Positions 47,001 through 56,259 of a DNA stretch of 64,000 nucleotides are shown one piece after another. The stretch spans positions 23,473,126 to 23,537,125 of the forward strand of contig NC_092859.1 in assembly GCF_032062135.1 (NCBI RefSeq), written 5' to 3'. This stretch comes from Pyxicephalus adspersus. Lineage: Eukaryota; Chordata; Amphibia; Anura; Pyxicephalidae. Both the position numbers and the translations under genes were made by a program. The notes under the pieces are model-generated. The model saw nothing but the letters and a program-made list of their open reading frames with translations, ran no database searches and was not told where the DNA came from. Numbering within the stretch: position 1 is the first letter of the stretch; each line of letters opens with the position of its first letter.

Positions 47001-50000
47001 ACATGTCATCCAGGTCATGATGCAAGCTAGCAATTATTATTTGTAATAAACAGGATTTATATAGCGTAAACAAATACTCAGCTATGTAAATAAAATAGGG
47101 GTGCGCAAATGCAAATGCACACATGCAATTAAGTAGCAACGCATTCTTCTGGTGTTTTCACAGCAGAGACTGTTGCTAGTAGGTTGAGTTCACCCTTTCT
47201 CAATGTCCTAATATTTATGCTGCCTTCTGGACGCTGTCCATCACGCAAAATTCCATCACGCAATATTTGCCTGCTGTAACTTTACCTGCCATTTTCTGGA
47301 AAACCACAAGGTCTTCCACAGTGGAATTAGTTTTCAATGCAGAGTACTGGGTTTTGTGAATATGTAACATAAAATATAGGCTATAGTGTACAAGGGCCAG
47401 GAATATGTAGACAAGATATATAAAATATACAGTATATCATATTGTATAGGGTACAAGTATCAAGAGTATGTACTGTACAACTTAGTGTATATGAAGCAAG
47501 GTTCAGGAGTATGTAAATGGCAACATAATAGTTAGAGTACAAGATTCAGAAAAATGCAAAGCCCAACATAGCATATAGAGCACAAGGGTCACAAGTATGT
47601 AGAGCACAACAGAATGCATAGGGTACAAGAGTTGGTAATATATATTGTACACAATAGCATTGGAAGGTACACCTAGAAATAGGTAGGTACACTAAAGAAA
47701 TAGCCGTTCTTAACAAAACTAACATCCATTAGTTGTCATGACCTGGCCAAGCTAATGTCACCCCCCCTTCTTTCCACTTCTTTCTTTATCAAACCCCAAT
47801 GTATCACAGACCACTTGTTTGGAAAAATGTGCCATTTATTAAATACAACAACACTTTTATCACTTAAATATTATACAACTTTTTCATTTACATGTCCTAA
47901 ACACAACTTTCTCTCTACCCACTTTACTCCCAATACTTATTTTCTGGTTGTAGATTCTCAGGGGCATTACCTGAATCACCACACCCCTCTTTGGTACACC
48001 CTTTTTGACCCATCCTCCTGCCCCCAGGTGAACAGCTCTGCCTCAGCAATACAACCACTCAAGGGTGGGGCTACACCTAAGCAGATCCTCCTTCCACCGC
48101 AACAGTTCCCCACCATACTGCCCCCAAGGGCCCCAGCTGACTAATTTCTCCACCTGTGATATTGCAAAAAGGCCAACACAAAAGCCAATTTAAAAAGTGC
48201 TATACTCTATAATGACTTACCAGTCTCCCCAATCTCCTGAAACAACCCTATTAATAAATCAAAAGTCACAGGGTGTCTCCTTGCCCCAAAACCCCCTTCT
48301 ATAACCCCTCATTATAAAGCTACTTTACCATAAATTCTGCTCCCATTCAACTTGAACCAAAAGGCCACCTCTGCTTGGCACCATGACATGTATGATAACT
48401 CCCTCATAAAGCAGTGGCAAATACAATGCAACAGCAACAACATATGTTCACGGTCATTCACAGGTTCTCCAAAATCCTTCCCAAAACGTTCCCATTCCTT
48501 CTATATTGCTGCTTACGCTGCCCATGTTGACTGGCTCACAGACTGGCGCAAATGCTGATGATCCCAGTGCAAAAAAAAACTCCAGTGGACACTGATCTAC
48601 TTCTTCGTCCACCTCTGGAGCCAGGTTCCGAAACTTGTCCCACTGAAAACTGAGACAGTTGATATGCACCACTTGAATCAACACATTTCTCTGAAGTGAC
48701 ACGAAGACTAGGTCCTGCATCAACTGAACCACCAGTGGTGACGATGCTGTACAATGATTCACCACTTGCACCACCCCCAGATTGCCACAGTGGAATCTGA
48801 TTCTCCAATTCGCCAACTCCCCTCCCTGCAATTCCTGAGCCAACACTATCAGGGACAACTCCAATAGTGCAATGTTGCTCATCAGACCTGGCTCTTCCCA
48901 TTTCCTTGTGCACCACCTTCCTTTAAAGTAGGCTTCAAAACCTGAGCTGGCTGCAGCATCCATGTAGCATGTGTGCAGCACTGAATGTACCTCACTTGTG
49001 GCATCCAGATAACAAAATAAGGTTGAACACCTTCCGCCAGCACACTTGCAAATAGCGCAAAGTTGTGTAGCCAGTTGCCAAAGGGTCTAAGAATGACTCT
49101 GTACCCCCTTCCTCTCACCACTATACCCCCTGTCCAATATCCAATCTTTCCAATGACAATAGTGAAAATATATTAACATATATATCAATATATATTCCCC
49201 AGCCATATCAGCAACAATACCTTGCTCTTCAATTGTGCATACATTAAAGCATATATAAACCTCACTTTTTACCCCATCACCCAAACTGGCTCACTCCACT
49301 GCCTGCAGCAGCCCCACTATTTTTGCAACTGCTTTTTTTCCCCCGGTACCTTCACCCTGGCTTCCTATTGACCAACCCCCTGAGGCCACATTCCCTGGCT
49401 GCAGAATGAACCACCCTCCATATTCTAGGGTATCATCTGAGAGTTCTCCTTCAGATCTTGACCTCTCCCCTTCCAAGGCTCCATCTTCTCCACCTGTGTG
49501 ATGCCTGTGCTTAGCATTCACCTCCCGCACCAGCTGCCCTCCGCAGAGGAGTCTCTACTGCCTCTCTGTGTCTCCTAGGGCCAATCACGTGATTATACCG
49601 CTCCGCTCCACCTCATATGTTGTGTCATCTCACTGCTGACTTCTTCATCACTGGTGCCCTCCACCTCAGAAGAAGGGTTGCCGGACAGCCTGGGAGTCAG
49701 GCCAGTGCCCATAGCAAGGAACTGTTTGGGAGGCCACTTGTTCCAAGTCACCAACAAAGCATGCACAAGTGTAAAATGTGCTGCTCAGCTGTGACCTCAC
49801 ACTCTGCCTGTGCAAAGAATTGCTCTCTGGGTTCCTAACTATTGCACCACAGAAGTTTCCCATTTGTATGAAAATTGCCTTTGCTCTAAGTTTGGTTTTT
49901 TAATAAATGGATATGCTGCAAGGTTGACTGAAAAATGAATGTACAGTCCATGACCTGTAACAATAAGAATATAATTAAAGTGTGTACCAAACTGAAATGC

Positions 50001-52882
50001 TAAAACAAAAAATTTATGAATTTGACAAAATGTTTTGTATTTTTTTTTCCCCAGGCGAAAACATGAGATGGTAAATAGGAATTCGGGCAAAGAGGTGAAT
50101 GAGCGATACCTATTTCATGGCACCAGCAGTACCAATACTGACGCCATCTGTAGGGAGAACTTTGATTTCCGTTTGTGTGGCACTAATGGTACTCTGTATG
50201 GAAAAGGTCAGTTTTCTAGGGATAATGAACTTCTGGTATTTCACATTTTACATCATTATGATATAGGGAGTTATTTCTTACATAGTTACACAGGTTGACA
50301 AAAAGATGCAAGGCAATTAATTTCAACCACTAGTTTGAAATAAACAGGCTAGAAACCTGCATATGTCAGGGAACCATATATATATGGTGGATCCAGAGGA
50401 AGGCAAAAAAACTCATCATACATGGTTCAATTCATTTTCTGACCCTGTGGGACAATTGGATATTCCCTGGATCAACAGTCTCTGGTGTCATTCCTTTTAA
50501 ACTCTAATACTGAGTTGTATTCTACGCTAGAAAAGCATCCAGCTTTTATTTTTTAACCTCCTTAGCAGTAATGCCTAGTGTGGCTCAGGGTGAATTAACC
50601 ATACCAAAGCGGTAACCCCGAGCAACACTCGGGGTGAAATTGCCATGGAGTTTTAAAGCTTACCTTGTAAGTGGTGCCCGTGGCATCCTCCAGCGATGCC
50701 TGGCGTCTTCTTTCCCTGGTGATGCCGGCCAGGCATCTGTGTAACCTGGTGATGCCCGGCTGGCATCTGCATCCCCAGCATGTGAACGTTGGGGATGCGA
50801 GGCCAGGGGAAGCAGATGCTAGCCGCGTATGTGAGCGTGCAGCTGGGGGCGGGACCGTGCAGGAAATTTCAAATACTAAGTATTTAAATATTATATGTAC
50901 TGCTTTTACATTTAAATGTTTTTGTTATTTATACTGCCAGGGGAGTTAAAGCAATCTTTAGAGCATGCTAAAACTACATCCTGAGAAAGCCTATTCCACA
51001 TGTTTGCAGACCTTACTGTGTTCTACTATCTTCTATCTTGTTCTTGTTTGATGCACCTTCTATCTTGCTCCTATTTAAAATGTAAAGTCCCACTTTACAA
51101 AATTTAAAATCAGACAGGTGGCCATTGTAAAAATGGACAAGTGATGTCCCTTCTTCAATAACCCGATTTACCTACCTGGGAAATGCAAAAAAAAAGCTGA
51201 GTTGCGCATGCGCAACATCATCTTTGGTTACCAGGGAAAGACAGCAGTCCCAGCTTTGCTTGCGTGTGCCCTCATCGCGGCACAGAAGATTAAGATAGTC
51301 GAAAAAGAGGATGAACAAAGAAGATGATAGGAAGATGGCAGAGACCTACAATGCAATGTAGATAGCTGAGTCAAGGGGCTTTAGTTCCACTTTATTCTAT
51401 GTACAGTACTTTCACCTAATCTTCTTTATTCAATTGTTGTAAACTCTTCAGATCATTGTGTTTTTTAATTAGGCTCTGATATCACAGTGGCTCAGAGGTT
51501 AGCACTATGCATTTGCAGTGCTGGGTCCCAGGTTGGAATCCTAGGTTCAGCCAGGATGCTATCTGCATGGAGTTTGCAGGTTCCCCCCCGTGTTTGAGTG
51601 AGTTTCCTCTCATATGCCAAAAACATGCAGTTAGGTTAATTGGCTTCCCCCCAAAGTTGACCTTAGAATGTATTAAAGACAAATGAATATGGTAAGGACA
51701 TTGGATTGTGACCTCCCCTGAGGGACAGCTAGTGGCATAACTTTTTGTGTTATACAGGTTAAATGTGTTGGCGCTATATAAATTTTGTATAAAAATAATA
51801 ATAATATTATTAATAATATTTTCAATATTAAACAAAAAAAAGACAAAAACAAGAGGCCACAAGGAGAGGCTCTCCAGTGATAAGCAACCAGAGGCCAGAC
51901 GCCAGCTAGTTGTGTTGTCCCAGGACTTCTGTGCGTAAGGGCAAGGGACTGACAGGGGACCAGGAGCCCACAGATAATAAAGTAACAAGATTCCAGCAGA
52001 GATAGAATACAAAGTCAAATGTTATTCATGGGTAATCAGTCCCCCAGACGAGGTATTCATGGGCAAAGACAAAAGCAGAGTCGGGGTCACGGATAAAAGG
52101 TCGTTCCAGGCAGCATATTCCCACTGGGTCAGAATCAGCAATGGTATATTTAAAACAAAGTACACCAGCAAGAGGTCAGCCCAGCTTAACGCTACAACAG
52201 GCATTGTGGACTGAGAGACAATAAATTCCTAGCACCCAATGGCATTGCAGGATTGAGCAAGGAACTAATATGCCTCCAAAATCCCCTTCAGCTGTGCACA
52301 GCCTCAGAGTATGTGCTGAGGATGCTGGGAAGACACATCTCAGGCTGCACGGCTAAAGGGAAGCAGAAGATGCTTCTATTTCCTTGTTCTCCTTGCTGCT
52401 GCAAGTGACATCGCTGCTGCAAGTGTCACCTAACAAAATGTTTAGCCGTTCGTCTCTTGATTTTTATCATTTTGGGAAAGATCGTTTTGCAAGACACATT
52501 TTTTATGCTACCTCCTTTATATTTTATTATTTTCTTAGGATTGTACTGTTGTTATTTAACTTTGAAAAGCTAATAAAAACTGATTTACCATTAAGCTAAT
52601 ATAATTTTTTTTCCACCAGGAAGTTATTTTGCCAGAGATGCGTCTTACTCTCACCTTTACTCCTTCCTAACCCCCTCTGACAAAAAGATAATGTTTGTGG
52701 CTCTGGTGCTCGTGGGTGACTTTGTTGAGGGGGATTCTACGATGAAACTCCCACCTAAGAAGCCAAACAGCAAAGAGAGATATGACTCCTGCGTAGATAA
52801 TGTTCTAAATCCATCCATCTTTGTGGTGTTTGACAGATCACAGGTCTATCCAGAGTACTTTCTGGAGTACAAATGCGAATAA
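36760..52882 (+). CDS. PARP12-like CCCH/WWE mono-ADP-ribosyltransferase, unit 3 (complete, 10 exons)
   Basis: Exons 36760-37243, 38168-38248, 38332-38455, 38871-39033, 39406-39517, 41791-41866, 41968-42049, 42697-42827, 50055-50206 and 52620-52882 join in phase to 1668 nt, 555 residues. The order is a Ser/Thr/Asn-rich disordered N-terminus (1-160) with a basic RRTSRKRR patch, then a CCCH finger (C177, C185, C191, H195). A tandem WWE region follows (about 198-345, with WIWYWKDE at 267-274), then the PARP catalytic domain (about 375-555). The triad is H439, Y471, I535, the pattern of mono-ADP-ribosylating PARPs. Vertebrate PARP12 is longer and has several CCCH fingers; only the WWE-proximal one is present here. 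TIPARP has one finger, but VRRLSTPSSVT and the catalytic motifs fit PARP12 better. The first exon may not be the true first one. Confidence 0.9.
37700..37995. repeat. GC-rich interspersed element in unit 3 intron 1
   Basis: A block of high GC with CpG (TGGCGGCTCTGGCC, CATCACTCTGGGCGAAG) ends in AAAAGGTTTGGGACCACTGC, a terminus style common in hAT-type non-autonomous elements. The plus-strand open frame across it (37514-38029) runs from unique into repeat sequence and is not a gene. Confidence 0.45.
38168..38248 (+). CDS. Unit 3 exon 2: first half of CCCH finger
   Basis: 81 nt after TTTTTTAG. It encodes TPSISVQSIQTPEICLSHIW and KHCKLG, supplying the first two zinc-binding Cys (177, 185). The finger is split across the intron to exon 3. 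Confidence 0.9.
38332..38455 (+). CDS. Unit 3 exon 3: CCCH second half and WWE-1 start
   Basis: 124 nt after GCTTACAG. DKCANVHFHLPYCWQ completes C-x7-C-x5-C-x3-H and leads straight into the first WWE-like domain (KWVNLPDMEDIERAY). The HFHLPY junction is characteristic of the PARP12/PARP13 group. Confidence 0.92.
38871..39033 (+). CDS. Unit 3 exon 4: WWE-1 end and WWE-2 start
   Basis: 163 nt after CTTTCGTAG. It encodes RVRRLSTPSSVTRSP, then the WWE core WIWYWKDELDIWNEYGYQ. It ends in phase 0 before GTGAGT. WWE domains bind ADP-ribose units in related proteins. Confidence 0.93.
39406..39517 (+). CDS. Unit 3 exon 5: WWE-2 second half
   Basis: 112 nt after ATTCTAG. It encodes SADLEKIYVRNPTGTIPF, then THQYEINCQ, the usual closing strand of a WWE fold. 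Phase 0 to 1. Confidence 0.92.
39518..41035. other. Unit 3 intron 5, first part
   Basis: AT-rich intron sequence with no recognised repeat or exon. The plus-strand open frame at 40438-40848 has no splice-site support and no family match. Confidence 0.45.
41040..41520 (-). mobile_element. LINE 3' end in unit 3 intron 5
   Basis: An AT/AAT microsatellite, then the minus-strand 3' UTR (TGTAAGCTTTTCTGGGCAGG). The end of the ORF2-like frame follows (complement of TTTGAAGAAATGGATTTTGA), reaching back to the YSPSRSLRSSNDLL-like segment near 41450-41500. Confidence 0.75.
41791..41866 (+). CDS. Unit 3 exon 6: basic linker
   Basis: 76 nt after CCTTCCAG, donor GTACAA, phase 1 to 2. It encodes EMKQNNTLFQTKRDVRRRPK and FLDYN. 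The V-x-R-R-P-K motif follows the WWE domain in PARP12-type proteins. Its unit 2 homologue carries a stop. Confidence 0.9.
41968..42049 (+). CDS. Unit 3 exon 7: linker before PARP domain
   Basis: 82 nt after TTTTTATCAG. It encodes TKSALGSPSNIYPSTWDMKF and MPATGYQ. It is 30 nt shorter than the exons in units 1 and 2, without breaking phase. Confidence 0.9.
42697..42827 (+). CDS. Unit 3 exon 8: start of PARP catalytic region
   Basis: 131 nt after TGCTTCCTAG. It encodes KILVPSDSPEFQKIVTMFME, then VQSLWRIQNSFLWQAYL. Donor GTAAGT, phase 0 to 2. Confidence 0.92.
43345..43550. repeat. About 76-bp direct repeat, three copies
   Basis: CTTGCTATCTTGCAAAAAAG, CTTGCTTTCTATCAAAAAAG and CTTGTTATCTAGCAGAAAAG begin successive copies at about 43349, 43426 and 43501. 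Each includes TTTCTGTA(T/G)T(T/C)CTCTCAA and ACAGATATTT. Confidence 0.75.
43890..44258 (+). pseudogene. BED zinc finger fragment (ZBED/hAT)
   Basis: The frame carries TSPVWYFFMLKDDWCVAICI, then LCHRQIRRGQ and LGTKSLLWLDL. This is the BED-finger arrangement (aromatic SPVWxFF start, CxxC, LGTxxLLxHL). The His/Cys ligands after LGTKSLL are lost, so the finger is decayed or a frameshift cuts it. Confidence 0.65.
44520..45305. other. Unassigned part of unit 3 intron 8
   Basis: No exon or repeat recognised. It contains a moderately GC-rich CCTAAGAGCAAGCGAGCGAG segment that could be element-derived. Confidence 0.35.
45312..46205 (+). mobile_element. TTAA-flanked non-autonomous DNA transposon, copy 3
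   Basis: TTAA at both ends, termini CCACCCGGCC and GCCCAGGTGG. It shares the internal palindrome (GTCATACATTGTATGACAAT), the AATACAAA hairpins and the CCATGCAAAAA pair with copies 1 and 2, and has the same orientation as copy 1. It sits in intron 8 of unit 3. Confidence 0.8.
46298..46445. repeat. (ATT)n / LINE tail fragment and (AT)n run
   Basis: ATT/AAT microsatellite, a scrap of AACAGGATTTTTTTAGCCCC (minus-strand LINE 3' end), then ATATATATATAT and related AT-rich repeats. Confidence 0.75.
46640..47030. repeat. Fragment related to the hAT/BED element
   Basis: TCACCAATGTCTCCAATAGC and GCTTCTACACTGTCGACATA resemble the 44390-44480 segment (TGTCCCCAATAGTTACGGCC, CCTACACTGTCCATGTGA). It is probably a second, differently decayed piece of the same family. 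Confidence 0.4.
47030..47125 (-). mobile_element. LINE 3' tail fragment
   Basis: TAATAAACAGGATTTATATA followed by GCTATGTAAATAAAATAGGG, decayed. Confidence 0.6.
47750..49530 (-). mobile_element. DIRS-like retroelement relic
   Basis: The minus strand encodes an RNase H domain (LLELSLIVLAQELQGGELA, IRFHCGNLGVVQVVN), then AAYAAI-like and KEWERFGKDFGEPV fragments in another frame that resemble the start of a DIRS/Ngaro tyrosine recombinase. Upstream, PFGNWLHNFALFASVLAEG may be the RT-RNase H side. Several stops and shifts; inactive. Boundaries are approximate and no split repeats were found. Confidence 0.6.
48454..48981 (-). pseudogene. DIRS-like RNase H fragment
   Basis: A 175-codon open minus-strand frame starts MLHTCYMDAAASSGFEAYFK, typical of the RNase H start in DIRS elements (D-A-S-x-x-G-x-G). 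It continues with ALLELSLIVLAQELQ and ends in low-similarity sequence after CHLNFQ-like linker residues. The first acidic residue is present as YMDAA. Confidence 0.6.
50055..50206 (+). CDS. Unit 3 exon 9: HGT catalytic exon
   Basis: 152 nt after TTTTTTCCCCAG, donor GTCAGT. It encodes VNERYLFHGTSSTNTDAIC, then FDFRLCGTNGTLYGKG. H439 is at 50116-50118. Phase 2 to 1. Confidence 0.93.
50340..51075. repeat. Interspersed repeat (CTAGAAAAGCATCCAGC family), split
   Basis: GGTGGATCCAGAGGAAGGCA, CTAGAAAAGCATCCAGC and, after an inserted element, GAGCATGCTAAAACTACATC and GCAGACCTTACTGTG follow the order seen at 15226-15600. Confidence 0.6.
50553..50949 (+). mobile_element. 397-bp TTAA-flanked MITE nested in another repeat
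   Basis: TTAA at both ends and inverted termini CCTCCTTAGCAGT / ACTGCCAGGGGAG. It interrupts the host repeat between CATCCAGCTTTTATTT and AGCAATCTTTAGAGCATGC. No coding. It is a different subfamily from the 1.1-kb TTAA elements. Confidence 0.8.
51076..51395. repeat. Interspersed repeat ending GGCTTTAGTTCCACTTTA
   Basis: The right end is the complement of TAAAGTGGAACTAAAGCC, the TTAAAG..AACTAAA family. The body includes GTTGCGCATGCGCAACATCA, a short palindrome. Confidence 0.5.
51485..51830 (+). mobile_element. tRNA-like SINE
   Basis: It begins GTGGCTCAGAGGTTAGCACT (A-box-like), then GGTTGGAATCC as a degenerate B box, and CTGCATGGAGTTTGCAGGTT. It ends with GGCGCTATATAAATTTTGTA and (AAT)n. It lies in intron 9 of unit 3. 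Confidence 0.7.
51830..52619. other. Remainder of unit 3 intron 9
   Basis: Nothing recognised apart from generic repeat-like composition at 51850-52340. Confidence 0.4.
52620..52882 (+). CDS. Unit 3 exon 10: terminal catalytic exon
   Basis: 263 nt after TTCCACCAG. GSYFARDASYSHLYS carries Y471. MFVALVLVGDFVEG, RYDSCVDN, LNPSIFVVF (I535) and VYPEYFLEYKCE follow, with TAA at 52880-52882. Fully open, with no missing catalytic motif. Confidence 0.93.
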
Positions 52883-53510
52883 GGTTTCCAGTACTAAATC
52901 TGCAAGAGAAAATCCAGCCTACAAATTGACAGTAATGTTCAAGTTTTCCTTAAAAAGAATGATATTGCATAAGTTTATATACTTATTTCAATATTTTATT
53001 TTTCAAGTAAACCTTTTAGTTTTCTCCTGTCTCAGTTTCTCACAGCCCATTTGGTACTTTTTTCTATAAATCCTGTTGAATCCTTTTTCCCATTTCATTT
53101 CCTCTTTTACACTACATTAACAAATGTTAATTGTACAGCATTGCTTTAATAGCTTTTTAAAAGTGACAATAGACGACCATCCCAGTGCAGTGTGTTGGCA
53201 CGGAGCAGGTTTAGGACACAATTGTTACCCAACAACAGAAAGGGTCTGGCAGGATCATCAGGGAATATTTTAGTGAAAGCTGCCCAATTTTGGATTTTTT
53301 TTAACAGGTAAAACTAAGGTAAACTAAGAAAATTTATTGATTGGGATTGAAGCTATGTTTTTTTATCTTTAATAACCTGGTTTATTAATCCCTACAAGAA
53401 CTTTTTTGAGGACATTTAAGAAAATGCAAATTCATTGATTTATTCAAACCACTACATGTATCCCTAACACACATAGCAACAGAACCTTAAGAGGTATTCT
53501 CTAATGTTTC

Positions 53511-53700
53511 CACAATAAAAAAATAAAAAATAATTTATAACCCTTTCTATGTTCTCTTTTTCTTGTTGCACCTAGTTAAGGGGAGGTAAAAGTTCCTTAG
53601 ATGTATTAAAGTGAATTACAGGTCATTGTGAATGTTCCTATTTTAGGACTTGGTTGAACAGCAGTGAGTTAATTTTCCTTACATTGAATAAAAGCATACA
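53511..53700 (+). promoter_or_regulatory. Candidate poly(A) signals of unit 3
   Basis: AATAAA occurs at about 53514 (repeated within an A-rich run) and about 53686, giving a 3' UTR of roughly 0.65-0.8 kb. The A-rich context makes the first ambiguous. Confidence 0.4.
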
Positions 53701-55495
53701 GTGTATCTGGGATAACAAATGTAAGGATTACTTATTTAAAAGTTAATTCAGAGCATGTTCTGTCACATCCAATACAATGGCTTCATTAAAAAATGTTGGG
53801 GTGGCGGATAGTGGCATTGCACCCTTTTGGAAGCCACCAATGGTCTGGAAGAGCAAAATGTAACACTGAGGGAAACTGATGATCATGGGTGTAGTCATGT
53901 TATCACTGAAAAGGCAATTAGTGGTGGGGGCATTCTTAGAAACATTTAAAAGCTCTAGAAAAAGCAGAATTTCACAACTTAAGCAGAAGGAAGGTACTTT
54001 TAAGCATTCAGATGTGCCAAGCTGAATAATGAGGTTGGTATATTCAATTGCAGCTACAGTAAAAGTGGTGCCACTCATCCTTATGGTTGGGAAAGCAGCT
54101 TGTGTAATGGTTATGGGTTTCATAAAACAAGGACTTTTACATGGTGATAGATGGCTATTCAAATGAAAGATTTTACTGCCTCATGATACCAATATTTGTT
54201 GGAATCAATTGACAAATCATTGGCTGGGATGTTATTAATTTTCCTTCATGGTGATTACAAATTGTCTAATCCCAGGCAATTTAAACTAAAAAACAAATGT
54301 TCTAAAAGAGAAGAACAAATGATCTTTTGGACAGCACAAAGGCATTTAATTTAAAAAAGGTTCTTTATTATTTCCAACATGCACAAAATTCATTAAAATT
54401 GCATTATATACAACAATATATATAAATATCGTGTAAGATCTTTACAATCTTTAGATTCCGGGACTGTAAAGGCAAGTAGTGCCAAGGCTTTATTATCTAA
54501 GAAACTGGCTATGCCATGGTCAACAATGTCAACACAGCAATTGCTTTCAGCAAAAGTGAATTGCAAGTGAGAAGGATTTTTTTTTTAATTTGGAATGGAA
54601 TGGATACAAGATTGGAACTTGTGTCAGATTTTACTATTATCCGAGAGTTTTTCACTCACTTACCAGAGTAAGTTGCAACATGAAAACAGATAATAAAGAC
54701 TTTTTTCTAACATTACTATAGTTAGCTTATAAAATAATTTAACTTCCATGATGCTTGTAAAGAGTTTTCCTCACTTCTGGTGCCAATATGACAACTTTTT
54801 ATCCTAGACAGAAGTGAAGGAATTTCTCCAATAAAGCCTCCATCTTTAAGATAAAAATGTTGTTGGATAGAAATACACTATTTAGGTTTTGGTAAACATT
54901 CACTGGTTTATTAAGCAGTAGACAGTACACCTCAGCAATCATGGCAAATATGCAGATAAGGACCACTTACAAATTGATTTATATTTCCACTTAACATTTA
55001 TCCCTGCCTTTAGAATTTATTGAGGTTTGCAAGTCAAAATTAGAGCTCACCAGTCTACAAGGAATATATCTTTGCTGAGTGAAGATCTCACTCTTACTCA
55101 GCACTGTTTTCATACAATAACATCCAATTGGATTTCCTATCAGGTCTCACTGGATTAAAACCAAGTCAGAATTTTATAGTATCAGCTCCTCTGATTGGAG
55201 ATGACCCTGGTACATATTGTCTGGCTACTTCCTTTTAAGTCACAAAATATACAGGAAATAATTGAGCAAAAATACTACATCCTTACTTGTCTTTATAAAG
55301 CTGTCTTTGTACATAGGAGCAAAGGCATGCAAAGAATGACATACAAGACAACTGGAACTCTGACTTGTACCAAATTATTTTAAAACCTTACCAATTAACA
55401 AACATATAAAGCCTTTCCACCACAGGGCAAGAAATGCACAATTGTCTAAAATATCTTTGTATGTTGTAGTAGATTGACAATACTCTTCATCAAAT
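53701..55495. other. 3' flank of unit 3, no gene seen
   Basis: AT-rich. The minus-strand open frame at 53743-54162 has no recognisable domain or splice support. No PARP exon found. Confidence 0.4.
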
Positions 55496-55499
55496 AATA

Positions 55500-55748
55500 C
55501 TTTGGATCAAGGAGGCAATGTCACTAATTGAGCCCATTTTATTAACAATCTCCAAAACGGGAGAAGATAGACTATCATGGGGAGCCTTAGTGATCCAGCA
55601 TACCATCTGGTCCAGTAATGAAAACATTTACCAACTTACAGCAAATTATATTAGAAAATCAATTCTAAGTTTTGCTGGATTACCTAGGTTCTCCCATGAT
55701 AGTCTATCATTTTCAGTATTGGAGAGTTTTAATATATCAGGCCCTTTG
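55500..55748. mobile_element. Fold-back MITE, diverged copy
   Basis: Imperfect inverted halves: GATAGACTATCATGGG / TCCCATGATAGTCTATC, with GATCCAGCA / TGCTGGATTA further in and the terminal TATCAGGCCC. It is related to 57752-58010 and 59672-59888. Confidence 0.65.
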
Positions 55749-56131
55749 TGCATAGGATGCTGGGAACATTTATTTAAAGAAAAAACCCTCTAAACACTAA
55801 TGTAACATGGCCAAACATTTTAAACATTTCATGCATGTTTTTAAAAATAATTTCCTCATTTTGATAGATGCTACCTATTTTGCTTCTAATTTCTAGACAT
55901 GTTTTTGTCTTTGCTAAATTTCTGATCCTCTTTGGCCAGGTTATTCTAACTACCGGTACATACCGTATGTCCATCAATGCCATCTATTGGCTGATATATG
56001 ATACTACAGATTAAGGAAATCTCTGATTTCCTATGTGTTAATTGGAAACTTTGCCATGTATATAGGATGGTGCATTTTGTTTTGTTTTTGGTTTTTCATG
56101 TAAAAAAGCACATTTATGTATCTTATGACAG

Positions 56132-56210
56132 GCAGAAAAAAACAATGAAGAAGAAGAGGAGCACCAGTCGTTCAATGGCACAAACAGGATTAACCTTGAC
56201 ACCACACTGC
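56132..56210 (+). pseudogene. Decayed PARP HGT exon (unit 4 relic)
   Basis: After a TTATGACAG acceptor-like site the sequence reads HQSFNGTNRINLDT, aligned with RQLFHGTDLANIDA of unit 1 (Q, F, G, T, N and D shared). The catalytic His is replaced by Asn (56174-56176). The exon is 19 nt short before this point, and a 1-nt insertion follows in GACACCACACTGC (GATGCCATCTGC in unit 1). Similarity fades after the Cys. No companion exons were found nearby. The match is short, so this is a probable, not certain, relic. Confidence 0.5.
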
Positions 56211-56259
56211 TAATATGCACAGAAAAGGGGAGTCTCAGTTTTCCCCTGTAGTCATCCCT

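Noticed and set aside
49291..49530. Acidic minus-strand frame as a host exon
   Set aside because: It lies next to the DIRS-like relic in the same orientation and is more simply its gag-like or linker part.
51482..52018. 178-codon minus-strand frame
   Set aside because: It overlaps a tRNA-like SINE and its tail; no family similarity.
53743..54162. 139-codon minus-strand frame downstream of unit 3
   Set aside because: No domain, no upstream promoter or splice evidence; not conserved with any family I know.
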